DNA of 20,034 bases from positions 1 through 20,034 of the forward strand of contig CAYPTS010000035.1 of NCBI GenBank assembly GCA_964413825.1, read 5' to 3'. The notes under the pieces were generated by a model. That model saw nothing but the letters and a program-made list of their open reading frames with translations, was not told the DNA's origin and did not search any database. Positions 1 to 6,143 of this stretch are shown here, one piece after another (the first letter of the stretch is position 1; the number at the start of each line of letters is the position of its first letter). Made by a program: the position numbers and the translations under genes. This stretch comes from JAFGKM01 sp964413825. Its GTDB lineage: Bacteria; Ratteibacteria; UBA8468; B48-G9; JAFGKM01.

Positions 1-21
1 TATTTAAACATTGTATCTGAT

Positions 22-50
22 TTGATATATTGTGTCAACTGCGCTACACT
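22..50 (+). promoter_or_regulatory. Sigma70-type promoter of the first small gene
   Basis: The -35 box is TTGATA (22-27) and the -10 box is TACACT (45-50), with a 17-base spacer. These match the consensus at five and four of six positions. The predicted transcription start falls at about 56-57, on the ATG at 57, so the message would be leaderless. No Shine-Dalgarno sequence precedes that ATG, which agrees. This is a reading by eye. Confidence 0.4.
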
Positions 51-56
51 TTATTT

Positions 57-380
57 ATGCAATACGGACATGGGATTTACCTTTCAGGGAACCGCCGGTA
101 TGAAGGTATTGTAACGCTTGACGGCAAGCTTTGCCTGAAGGATGGAAACGGTACGGAAATAACTGCCACGTTCATTCCTCTCGAACGGATAGAGTTTATG
201 AAAATGCACCCGGATAAAATCGAAATAAGGGTTTTTCCTTCGGTCGTCTCCTCATATACCGCCTGTATTGTCATGCGCCGCAAACTGATGAAAAAACTCG
301 CCCTTGACGTTGCCGCCAGGGCGAGCATGAAAAAACACCTGTTTTTCAAACGTTGGAGCGGCACCCCCTATATCCGCTGA
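57..380 (+). CDS. Hypothetical protein, 107 aa
   Basis: I do not recognise this protein. The reading frame is open from a TTG at 30, but I prefer the ATG at 57 because a promoter would place the mRNA start on it. The N-terminal half has short beta-strand-like stretches broken by G, N and D (roughly residues 5-35). The C-terminal third is strongly basic, with many Lys, Arg, His and Met, as in a small nucleic-acid-binding or ribosome-associated protein, but no known motif is visible. There is no signal peptide or membrane segment. It lies upstream of a toxin-antitoxin pair that has its own promoter, so the two are probably separate transcription units. A minus-strand reading frame over the same bases is treated as a shadow. 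Confidence 0.55.
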   Translation: MQYGHGIYLSGNRRYEGIVTLDGKLCLKDGNGTEITATFIPLERIEFMKMHPDKIEIRVFPSVVSSYTACIVMRRKLMKKLALDVAARASMKKHLFFKRWSGTPYIR

Positions 381-434
381 CCCGTAATGTTTTTTCAAGG
401 AAACGCGCAACCTCTTTCCCGCAAAGTTTAGTTT

Positions 435-463
435 TTGACATTCACATGATTTTGTGGTATACA
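435..463 (+). promoter_or_regulatory. Promoter of the toxin-antitoxin operon
   Basis: The -35 box TTGACA (435-440) is a perfect match. A 17-base spacer leads to the -10 box TATACA (458-463), preceded by an extended -10 TGG (455-457). Transcription would start near 470, which leaves a leader of about 35 bases. The -10 region contains the palindrome GTATAC (457-462), and GGTGATTT occurs twice as a direct repeat (471-478 and 496-503). These could be contacted by the antitoxin for autoregulation, but that is inference. Confidence 0.6.
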
Positions 464-505
464 TATTCATGGTGATTTTCCTCAAAAACACCGGAGGTGA
501 TTTCC

Positions 506-763
506 ATGGAGAAAAGAAACATAACTATTTCATTGCCAAAACCCCTGCTAAAAAGAATCAAGATAACGTCTGCCACAGAGGATAAATCCATGACTGTTTT
601 TATTGAAGAAGCGATTGAGGAGAGGCTGCGCAGAAGCAGAGAATACAATATCGAAAAATTGAAACACATGAAGATATTAGACAGGGGTCTGAACCTTGGC
701 ACAAAAGGCAATATAAAACTGAAGAGGGAAAATATCTATGACCGGGGGGAAAATATTTCTTGA
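506..763 (+). CDS. Ribbon-helix-helix antitoxin, VapB/CopG-like
   Basis: This is a small protein of 85 aa. Its first 45 residues fit the ribbon-helix-helix pattern: a short beta strand (residues about 4-10, NITISLP), then a helix, a turn and a second helix rich in Glu and Arg. Such antitoxins pair through the N-terminal strand to bind the operator, and wrap their C-terminal tail around the toxin. I place the start at ATG 506, five bases after a strong GGAGGTGA site at 493-500; an in-frame GTG at 497 lies inside that site and is unlikely. The gene overlaps the downstream PIN toxin gene by 26 bases, the usual arrangement for translationally coupled antitoxin and toxin. It probably represses its own promoter at 435-463. 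The family is clear, the exact subfamily is not. Confidence 0.82.
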   Translation: MEKRNITISLPKPLLKRIKITSATEDKSMTVFIEEAIEERLRRSREYNIEKLKHMKILDRGLNLGTKGNIKLKRENIYDRGENIS

Positions 764-1160
764 TACAAACATACTTGTCTATGCTCATGACAAAACAGCC
801 GGAAGAAAGCATGAAATATCTAAAGAACTATTGGTAAACCTCTGGAATAACGGCAGGGGAATATTAAGCGTTCAGGTACTGCAGGAACTTTTCGTAATAT
901 TGACGAAAAAGATTCCTCTTCCCCTAAGACCGGAAATTGCGAAAGAAATTATATCAATCCTGAGTAAATGGGAATTGATAATCAATGACGGGGATTCCAT
1001 ATTGGCAGCAATAGATATACATGAAAAACACGGCTATTCCTTCTGGGATGCCCTTATCATAAATGCCGCAGTACGTGGTGGGGCATCTATTCTCTTATCA
1101 GAGGATATGAAGCACGGAGATATCGTCAAGAGCGTAACGATAAGAAACCCTTTTCTATGA
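738..1160 (+). CDS. PIN-domain ribonuclease toxin, VapC-like
   Basis: This 140-aa protein is one complete PIN domain, the usual length for VapC toxins. PIN toxins are Mg-dependent endoribonucleases that cut tRNA or rRNA and stop translation when the antitoxin is lost. The acidic metal site is visible in order: D9 in the N-terminal FLDTNILVY motif, E50 in the VLQELF helix, D104 in SFWDALI, and D123 (next to E122) in LLSEDM. The toxin is therefore expected to be active. Its ATG lies 26 bases inside the antitoxin gene in another frame, so it is translated from the same mRNA. The next gene starts 9 bases downstream and may be read through from the same promoter. The assignment to the PIN family is firm; the RNA target cannot be told from sequence. 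Confidence 0.9.
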   Translation: MTGGKIFLDTNILVYAHDKTAGRKHEISKELLVNLWNNGRGILSVQVLQELFVILTKKIPLPLRPEIAKEIISILSKWELIINDGDSILAAIDIHEKHGYSFWDALIINAAVRGGASILLSEDMKHGDIVKSVTIRNPFL

Positions 1161-1169
1161 TTTAAGGTT

Positions 1170-1403
1170 ATGGACAATACCTGCAATAAATGGGTCGTAA
1201 TAAAAGAGGTTGGTGAAGAACCTGAAGCCCTGATAATCAAAAGCCTCCTTGAATCCGAAGGAATTCCAGTTTTTATAAAACAGGAAGCATATGGAAAAGC
1301 CATCGGAGTGCCGGGTCTATTCTCCGGCATAAAAATCCTCGTCCTGGAGCAATATGCTAAAGAAGCCTCCGATATACTGCACGCCGCGGAGTTCACCGAA
1401 TAA
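1170..1403 (+). CDS. DUF2007 family small protein
   Basis: This 77-aa protein matches the DUF2007 layout (putative prokaryotic signal-transducing protein). It has an N-terminal strand (WVVIKEV), a helix with the pattern EALIIKSLLESEGIPVFI, a Gly/Pro-rich middle, and a second strand-helix unit (IKILVLEQYAKEASDIL). This is a ferredoxin-like alpha/beta fold. Members are common as short single-domain proteins, and their biochemical role is unknown. The start is the ATG 9 bases after the toxin stop, with only a weak AAGG ahead of it, so it may depend on coupling to the toxin gene. The next gene has its own promoter. I know of no functional link to the toxin-antitoxin pair. Confidence 0.75.
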   Translation: MDNTCNKWVVIKEVGEEPEALIIKSLLESEGIPVFIKQEAYGKAIGVPGLFSGIKILVLEQYAKEASDILHAAEFTE

Positions 1404-1410
1404 ACCCGAA

Positions 1411-1439
1411 TTGATTTTGGAGGGGATTGCTGTTATACT
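1411..1439 (+). promoter_or_regulatory. Extended -10 sigma70 promoter
   Basis: The -35 box is TTGATT (1411-1416), with a 17-base spacer to the -10 box TATACT (1434-1439), which matches the consensus at five of six positions. An extended -10 TGT sits at 1431-1433. Transcription should start near 1446, giving a leader of about 35 bases to the ATG at 1481. The region lies just after the stop of the DUF2007 gene and probably begins a new transcription unit that may include the downstream tRNA nucleotidyltransferase gene. Confidence 0.65.
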
Positions 1440-1480
1440 TTTTGGGACGCGTTTGGGCCGGAAAGGGGAGTTTTATAACC

Positions 1481-1846
1481 ATGGAATGGAGAAGGCAGGG
1501 AAGTTGTTTTGCGGGCGCCGCACAGGCGGATATCAGGAGCATAAAGGTTGTGGATGAACAGGGACAGAGCAGGCGGTTCAGGGTATCCACGGTGCGCGAC
1601 GACTCTTCAAGGTTTACGCCCGTTCCCGCCGAAGGAAGGCTGTACAAGTCGGACAATGGGCAAATCGGGGTGCTTGTCTCCGGTCGCAACATGGGATATG
1701 TGAAGGTAGGTAAAAACCTCGCGGTACAACAGAGCGTCGTGGTGTCGCTGAATGCAGTGAGCAAAAAGCCGTTGAAGAAATTACTGAAGAATACGAATAT
1801 AGAAATCATGGAGATAGACGGGGCGATGGTGGGAGTGGAGAAGTGA
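1481..1846 (+). CDS. Hypothetical protein, 121 aa
   Basis: I do not recognise this protein. The frame is open further upstream, but I choose the ATG at 1481: it follows the AAAGGGGAG site at 1462-1470 and a promoter whose start point would fall near 1446. There is no signal peptide, membrane segment or metal-binding cluster. The middle (residues about 20-90) alternates short hydrophobic strands with polar turns, as expected of a small beta-rich domain, and the C-terminal part (about 95-110) is lysine-rich. It is followed by a gap of about 90 bases holding a palindromic repeat, then by the tRNA nucleotidyltransferase gene. Reading direction, ribosome site and promoter support a real gene; the function is unknown. 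Confidence 0.6.
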   Translation: MEWRRQGSCFAGAAQADIRSIKVVDEQGQSRRFRVSTVRDDSSRFTPVPAEGRLYKSDNGQIGVLVSGRNMGYVKVGKNLAVQQSVVVSLNAVSKKPLKKLLKNTNIEIMEIDGAMVGVEK

Positions 1847-1868
1847 CCCCTATCACGAGAGAGAATAT

Positions 1869-1907
1869 CACCCCCCGCCTGAATCCTCCCCCCTCAAGGG
1901 GGAGGAA
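1869..1907 (+). repeat. GC-rich palindromic intergenic repeat, copy A
   Basis: A C-rich left arm TCCTCCCCCCT (1884-1894) can pair with AGGGGGAGGA (1897-1906), with one unpaired C and a very short loop. The flanking bases share the string AATCCTC-CCCC with the copy at 14105-14177. The hairpin lies between the unknown 121-aa gene and the tRNA nucleotidyltransferase gene. It has no T-run after it, so it is not a classical terminator. Confidence 0.6.
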
Positions 1908-1933
1908 ATAAGATGTGTAAGAAGGATTGAGAA

Positions 1934-3313
1934 ATGAAAGAGAAAATAACGGCGGAAGAGGTGCTGGGAAAGATTGCGGCGTTTGCCGAGAAAAAGGCCG
2001 TCCCGGTTTATCTTGTCGGCGGGTATATAAGAGATACGATTTTGCGCAGGAAGAGCAAGGACATCGACGTGGTGATGGAGTCGGATGCGCTTGCATTCGC
2101 GCGGGATTTCGCAAGAGAGAACGGAATGCCTCCTCCGGTATTTTACGGGAGGTTCGGCACCGCCATGCTTGAGATTGGCGGCGTCAAGGTTGAGTTTGCG
2201 ACCGCAAGAAAGGAAAGTTACCCCGAAGATTCGAGGAAGCCGGAGGTTGAAAAAGCGACGATACTCGAGGACTGCAGGAGAAGGGATTTCACAATCAATG
2301 CCATAGCGAAAAACCTTCTGACAGGGGAAATAATAGATTTTTTCGAAGGCAGGCAGGATATTAAAAGAAAAATCATAAGGACTCCTGTCGAGCCGGACAA
2401 GACATTTTACGACGACCCGCTGAGGATATTGCGGGGAATACGGTTTGCCGCGCGATTCAGGTTTGAAATAGAAAAACCGACGCTCGAAGGAATGAAGAAA
2501 AATGTCCACCGCCTGTCTATTGTCAGCCATGAGAGGATAGCCGACGAGATAATGAAAACGCTTGAGGCGTCTGTCCCCTCAAAGGGGTTTTACCTGATGG
2601 ACGAGACAGGGGTACTGCAGGCGGTACTGCCGGAGGTTGCGGGACTGAAGGAAAAACAGGGCTATTACCCGTGCAAGGAGCTCCTGCCGCATACCCTTAA
2701 AGTACTGGACAATGCCAGCGGGCATACAAGGAACGTATATCTTAAGATGGCGGCTTTACTGCACGACATAGGCAAACCGAGAACCTTCCGTTTCGACAAC
2801 GGCAAGGTCAGTTTTCACCGGCATGAGTTCGTAGGAGAACGGATGGCATACAAGATGTTCAACAGGTTCAATATTCCGGACGAGAAGAAGCGGTTCATCG
2901 GACGGATGATACGGTTTCACCTGCGGCCGCACCTTCTCGCCAAGGAAAATCCCACGGATAATGCGCTCCGCAGGTTTATCAGGGAAATGGGAAAGGACAT
3001 CATGCCGTTGTTTATCCTTGCAAAAAGCGACCTGACCAGCCATAATCCCGGAAGGGTGAAAACCGCGCTTGACAAGTTGAACGCGCTTGAGAACAGAGTC
3101 AGGGAAATCAACAGGAAGGACAAGCTTACCTCGTTTAAACTGGCGCTGGACGGGTATGCTATAATGGAAATACTGGGCGTGCCTTCCGGCAGGATTATCG
3201 GGCAGGTGAAGGATGCGCTGGAGGAACTGGTGCTGGACGGGGTGCTTAAAAACCGGAAAACGGCGCTGAAAAAGTATCTGAAAGAACACAGGGAGGAGTT
3301 TGCTGAAAAATGA
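1934..3313 (+). CDS. CCA tRNA nucleotidyltransferase / poly(A) polymerase family protein with HD domain
   Basis: This 459-aa cytoplasmic enzyme belongs to the class II nucleotidyltransferases, which add CCA (or A) to tRNA 3' ends using CTP and ATP. The head domain has the LVGGYIRD motif (residues 27-34), the metal-binding pair D43 and D45 in DIDVV, and RRDFTINA (116-123). The neck region follows with DPLRILRGIRFAARF. An HD phosphohydrolase-like domain follows, with H277 and D278 in LLHDIGKP. The length fits HD-containing CCA enzymes. Sequence alone does not separate full CCA-adding enzymes from A-adding or CC-adding members, so I give no symbol (cca or pcnB would be the candidates). The start has only a weak GAAGGA upstream. 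The stop overlaps the next gene's ATG as ATGA, so the two are translationally coupled. Confidence 0.93.
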   Translation: MKEKITAEEVLGKIAAFAEKKAVPVYLVGGYIRDTILRRKSKDIDVVMESDALAFARDFARENGMPPPVFYGRFGTAMLEIGGVKVEFATARKESYPEDSRKPEVEKATILEDCRRRDFTINAIAKNLLTGEIIDFFEGRQDIKRKIIRTPVEPDKTFYDDPLRILRGIRFAARFRFEIEKPTLEGMKKNVHRLSIVSHERIADEIMKTLEASVPSKGFYLMDETGVLQAVLPEVAGLKEKQGYYPCKELLPHTLKVLDNASGHTRNVYLKMAALLHDIGKPRTFRFDNGKVSFHRHEFVGERMAYKMFNRFNIPDEKKRFIGRMIRFHLRPHLLAKENPTDNALRRFIREMGKDIMPLFILAKSDLTSHNPGRVKTALDKLNALENRVREINRKDKLTSFKLALDGYAIMEILGVPSGRIIGQVKDALEELVLDGVLKNRKTALKKYLKEHREEFAEK

Positions 3314-3813
3314 ACGACAGGGACATTTTGTGGGCGCCGTGGAGAGTAGGATACATTACGGCATTGAAGAAAAAAGGGTGTTTTCTTTGCAGTGCGCTGA
3401 AAGGCAGGGGGAAGGGTGCGGACAAAAAGAACCTCATTCTTTACAGGGGAAAGACTTGTTTCGTTATACTGAACCTTTATCCCTACAATAACGGGCACCT
3501 TATGATTGTTCCCAAAAGGCACATAAAAGATTTTGAAATGCTGACTTCCGCCGAGCAGAAAGAACTGATGTCACTGATAAAGGCGTCGGTCAAAATATTG
3601 AAAAAGGCGATGAAAGCGCAGGGATTCAACGCGGGCATCAACATAGGCGAAGCGGGCGGCGCTGGGCTGAAAAGCCACATCCATTTCCACCTTGTGCCGA
3701 GATGGGCCGGCGATACGAATTTCATGCCTGCGGTTTTTAATTCCAAGGTAATATCTCATTCGCTGGAAGCGGCATACGAGATGCTGAAGCCGGAGTTTGA
3801 CAGGTTATCGTAA
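3310..3813 (+). CDS. HIT family hydrolase, Ap4A-type
   Basis: This 167-aa protein is a histidine triad nucleotide hydrolase or phosphorylase. The triad is H123, H125 and H127 in HIHFHLVPRW; the middle His is the nucleophile in this superfamily. The N-terminal LWAPWR signature (residues 7-12) and the CFLC pair (C24 and C27) are typical of the branch annotated as diadenosine tetraphosphate phosphorylase/hydrolase. NNGHLMIVPKRH (60-71) forms the core strand and helix. Likely substrates are dinucleoside polyphosphates or nucleotidylated adducts. Which of these it acts on cannot be read from sequence. Its ATG overlaps the stop of the tRNA nucleotidyltransferase gene, so the proteins are made together. 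That pairing would suit nucleotide housekeeping, but this is inference. Confidence 0.93.
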   Translation: MNDRDILWAPWRVGYITALKKKGCFLCSALKGRGKGADKKNLILYRGKTCFVILNLYPYNNGHLMIVPKRHIKDFEMLTSAEQKELMSLIKASVKILKKAMKAQGFNAGINIGEAGGAGLKSHIHFHLVPRWAGDTNFMPAVFNSKVISHSLEAAYEMLKPEFDRLS

Positions 3814-3815
3814 TA

Positions 3816-3832
3816 CAGGAAAAACTTTCCTG
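3816..3832 (+). other. Small hairpin between HIT and PHP genes
   Basis: CAGGAAA (3816-3822) pairs with TTTCCTG (3826-3832) across a three-base loop. It follows the HIT stop by 2 bases. There is no T-run, so it is a weak candidate for a terminator or mRNA-stabilising element. Confidence 0.35.
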
Positions 3833-3855
3833 CGGACAGATTCAGGCGGGGGTAA

Positions 3856-5085
3856 ATGTACATAGCGGATTTTCATATTCATTCCAGATACAGCCGCGCC
3901 ACAAGCAAGAACATGAATCTCGGGGAACTGGCGCGCTGGGCGGCATATAAGGGAATCAACCTTCTGGGCACCGGCGACATTACCCATTTTCTCTGGTTTC
4001 ACGAACTTTCACAAAATCTCAAGGAAACCGAAAGGGAAGGCATATACCGGTACAACGGGGTGGATTTTATCCTCACCGGCGAGGTATGCAACATCTATGA
4101 CGACGGGGGCAGGTCAAGGAGAATACACAACATCCTTTTTATGCCGTGCATTGAAAAAACCGAGAAACTGAACAGGATACTCGAGCGCTACGGCGACATC
4201 AACGCCGACGGCAGGCCGATACTTCAGATGGAATCCCGGGAACTGGTAAAGATAGTAAAAGATACCGACGAAACCGGCTTTGTTGTCCCCGCACACATAT
4301 GGACTCCGCATTTTTCGATGTTCGGCTCCAACTCGGGGTATGACGCGATAGAGGAGTGTTTCGGGGAGTATACCCGGGAAATTTTTGCGGTTGAAACGGG
4401 ACTGAGCAGCGACCCCGCGATGAACTGGATGGTATCCGCCCTTGACCGGATGTCGCTCATCTCCAATTCCGATGCACATTCTCCGGGCAAAATCGGCAGG
4501 GAGGCGAACCTTTTCAGCGCACCCTTCAGTTTTCCCGAACTGCGGACAATACTGAAAACGAAGGATAGAAGGAGGTTCCTGTCAACGGTTGAATATTTCC
4601 CCGAAGAAGGCAAGTACCATTTTGACGGGCACAGGAACTGCAACGTATGCCTGTCGCCGGAAGAAACGCTGAAAAATAAAAACTTGTGCCCCGTTTGCGG
4701 CAGAAAGGTTACCGTAGGCGTGCTGAACCGGGTGCACAAACTTGCCGACAGGCAGTACGGCGATAAGCCGGACATGTTTATTCCTTTTAAGAAACTTGTG
4801 CCCCTGGACCAGATAATAGGCGGCATTCTTAAAAAACCCGTGGATTCCGCGGCGGTGAAAAATAAACATCTTGAGATTCTCGACCGCCTGGGAACCGAGT
4901 TTTCAATCCTGCTTGAAATTTCCGACAGGGATATGGAAGGCAGGATAGACGATAACATAATCGAGGGGATAAAGGCGGTAAGGGAAGGAGGCGTAAATAT
5001 TGAACCTGGCTATGACGGGGAATTCGGAAAGGTTGAAATCCGTATTGGAGATAGTTCGATTAAGGAGCAGCAGACCCTTTTTTAG
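3856..5085 (+). CDS. Endonuclease Q-like PHP domain protein (TIGR00375 family)
   Basis: This 409-aa protein has the layout of EndoQ, a repair nuclease that cuts DNA 5' of deaminated bases (uracil, hypoxanthine, xanthine) and of abasic sites. The PHP metal-site residues appear in order: H7 and H9 (DFHIHSRYS), D41 in GTGDITH, E76, H147 (PAHIWTP), and D206 with H208 (NSDAHS). A zinc finger follows, with C262 and C265 then C278 and C281 (CPVCGRKVTVG). The C-terminal third after the finger also matches the family, which tells it from histidinol phosphatase or polymerase PHP proteins. Such proteins are often mislabelled as helicase-related. EndoQ was first described in Thermococcales and later in a few bacteria. 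The start follows GGCGGGGG closely. Its 3' end appears to overlap lpxK by 86 bases. Confidence 0.85.
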   Translation: MYIADFHIHSRYSRATSKNMNLGELARWAAYKGINLLGTGDITHFLWFHELSQNLKETEREGIYRYNGVDFILTGEVCNIYDDGGRSRRIHNILFMPCIEKTEKLNRILERYGDINADGRPILQMESRELVKIVKDTDETGFVVPAHIWTPHFSMFGSNSGYDAIEECFGEYTREIFAVETGLSSDPAMNWMVSALDRMSLISNSDAHSPGKIGREANLFSAPFSFPELRTILKTKDRRRFLSTVEYFPEEGKYHFDGHRNCNVCLSPEETLKNKNLCPVCGRKVTVGVLNRVHKLADRQYGDKPDMFIPFKKLVPLDQIIGGILKKPVDSAAVKNKHLEILDRLGTEFSILLEISDRDMEGRIDDNIIEGIKAVREGGVNIEPGYDGEFGKVEIRIGDSSIKEQQTLF

Positions 5086-6073
5086 TTCTCTCTACAACAA
5101 TTTTGTTTTTCGCAGGAAATCGGTTTTTTTTATGATACTGTCCGCTTACCTGCTTCCTTTTACAGTTTTCTACCTGCTTGCCGTCACCATTAGAAAATTA
5201 TTTTCACAACCGGCAAAATACGGCTTTCAAGTAATAAGCGCAGGCAATCTCGTCTGCGGCGGTACCGGAAAGACACCTCTGGCAATGGAGATTGCCAAGA
5301 CGCTCCGGACGGCCGGACGGTCTGTAGCGGTCGCATCCTCCGGCTTCAGGGATGAGACGCTTATGGTACGCAGGAATTTTTCGGATATTATATTTGCCCG
5401 CAAGAACAGGCGGGGTTTTGAAAGTCTGGGCGGATTTGACGGGACAGTCATCATGGACGACGGGTTTCACTGCCGGTGGGTAAAAAAAGACCTCAACATT
5501 ATGCTTCTTGACGCATCCAATCCTTTTGACAACAGCATCCTGCTGCCCGCCGGGTTGTTAAGGGAACCTAAAAGATATTTGAGGGAGGCGGACGTCTTCA
5601 TCGTTACAAGACCGCAGACAGCCGATAAAAAAGCGGTTGAATCCCTGTATGCTTATCTCGACAGGTTTGGCAAACCCGTATACGCCATGGATTATGCGCC
5701 GGATTACATGGAAGGGATTTCAGAACGAATCGATACGTCGAACGTGCGCGGGAAAAACATCATCGCCTTTGCGGGAATTGGAAATCCCTTGAGTTTTTTC
5801 GCACTGCTGGCGGGACTGTCCCCTGAAAAAATTACAGGCGTAGTATACCCCGACCACTTCCGCTATACGGAAAGGGATATAAATGAATTGTGCTGTCTTT
5901 ATCTTAAGAAGAAAACGGACTGCATCGTTACCACGGAAAAAGACTACGTAAAACTGGAGTCGTTGATTCCGTGCGAACTGCCGCTGTTTTATCTGAAAAC
6001 AAAGGTGTTTTTGACCGACGCGGCAGGCAAAAAAACAGATTTTGACAGTCTGCTTGACGTAATGGTAAAATAG
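5000..6073 (+). CDS. lpxK: Tetraacyldisaccharide 4'-kinase LpxK
   Basis: LpxK phosphorylates the 4' position of the tetraacyl disaccharide intermediate of lipid A at the inner face of the cytoplasmic membrane, using ATP. The Walker A motif is GGTGKT (residues 87-92, counting from the TTG), preceded by ISAGN as in the family. The DDGFH signature is at 153-157. The N-terminal hydrophobic stretch (about 42-65) is the membrane-associating helix. The start is uncertain. TTG 5000 is preceded at 8 bases by a perfect AAGGAGG (4985-4991), although that lies inside the upstream nuclease gene. TTG 5033 or 5045 are alternatives. The extended N-terminus resembles the usual helical lead-in, so an overlap of 40-86 bases with the nuclease gene is likely in any case. 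It shows that the cell makes lipid A. Confidence 0.92.
   Translation: MNLAMTGNSERLKSVLEIVRLRSSRPFFSSLYNNFVFRRKSVFFMILSAYLLPFTVFYLLAVTIRKLFSQPAKYGFQVISAGNLVCGGTGKTPLAMEIAKTLRTAGRSVAVASSGFRDETLMVRRNFSDIIFARKNRRGFESLGGFDGTVIMDDGFHCRWVKKDLNIMLLDASNPFDNSILLPAGLLREPKRYLREADVFIVTRPQTADKKAVESLYAYLDRFGKPVYAMDYAPDYMEGISERIDTSNVRGKNIIAFAGIGNPLSFFALLAGLSPEKITGVVYPDHFRYTERDINELCCLYLKKKTDCIVTTEKDYVKLESLIPCELPLFYLKTKVFLTDAAGKKTDFDSLLDVMVK
6042..6071 (+). promoter_or_regulatory. Promoter of the nitrogen-incorporation operon, inside the 3' end of lpxK
   Basis: The -35 box TTGACA (6042-6047) is perfect. An 18-base spacer leads to TAAAAT (6066-6071), which matches the consensus at five of six positions, with an extended -10 TGG at 6063-6065. 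Transcription would start near 6078, giving a leader of about 65 bases that contains the hairpin at 6098-6124. The boxes lie in the last codons of lpxK. Confidence 0.55.
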
Positions 6074-6097
6074 ACTTCCGCTGAAAAGGTAAATCAT

Positions 6098-6124
6098 AAC
6101 CCCTCCCAGTAAAAGACAGGGGTT
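6098..6124 (+). repeat. Leader hairpin before the GMP synthase gene, weak relative of the palindromic repeats
   Basis: AACCCCT (6098-6104) pairs perfectly with AGGGGTT (6118-6124) across a 13-base loop. It lies in the predicted leader of the next operon, about 20 bases before the ATG. It has the same C-rich/G-rich arm bias as the larger intergenic palindromes. There is no T-run to make it a terminator, and I see no riboswitch consensus. Confidence 0.4.
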
Positions 6125-6143
6125 CGGGGTAAAGGAGATTACT

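Noticed and set aside
252..491. Minus-strand reading frame across the gap before the toxin-antitoxin pair
   Set aside because: It would cross the antitoxin promoter and half of another gene, and no ribosome site or family motif supports it.
1868..2530. Minus-strand reading frame (220 codons) over the start of the tRNA nucleotidyltransferase gene
   Set aside because: It would begin inside the nucleotidyltransferase catalytic domain and end in a palindromic repeat. The sense protein has all expected motifs.
4224..4958. Minus-strand reading frame (244 codons) opposite the EndoQ-like gene
   Set aside because: The sense frame has ordered catalytic motifs and a zinc finger. The antisense translation is Ser-rich and featureless, as expected of a shadow.
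6072..6143. Riboswitch (purine or PRPP/guanidine type) in the leader of the nitrogen operon
   Set aside because: The leader is only about 65 bases and holds one simple hairpin. I see none of the conserved loop sequences of purine-type riboswitches.
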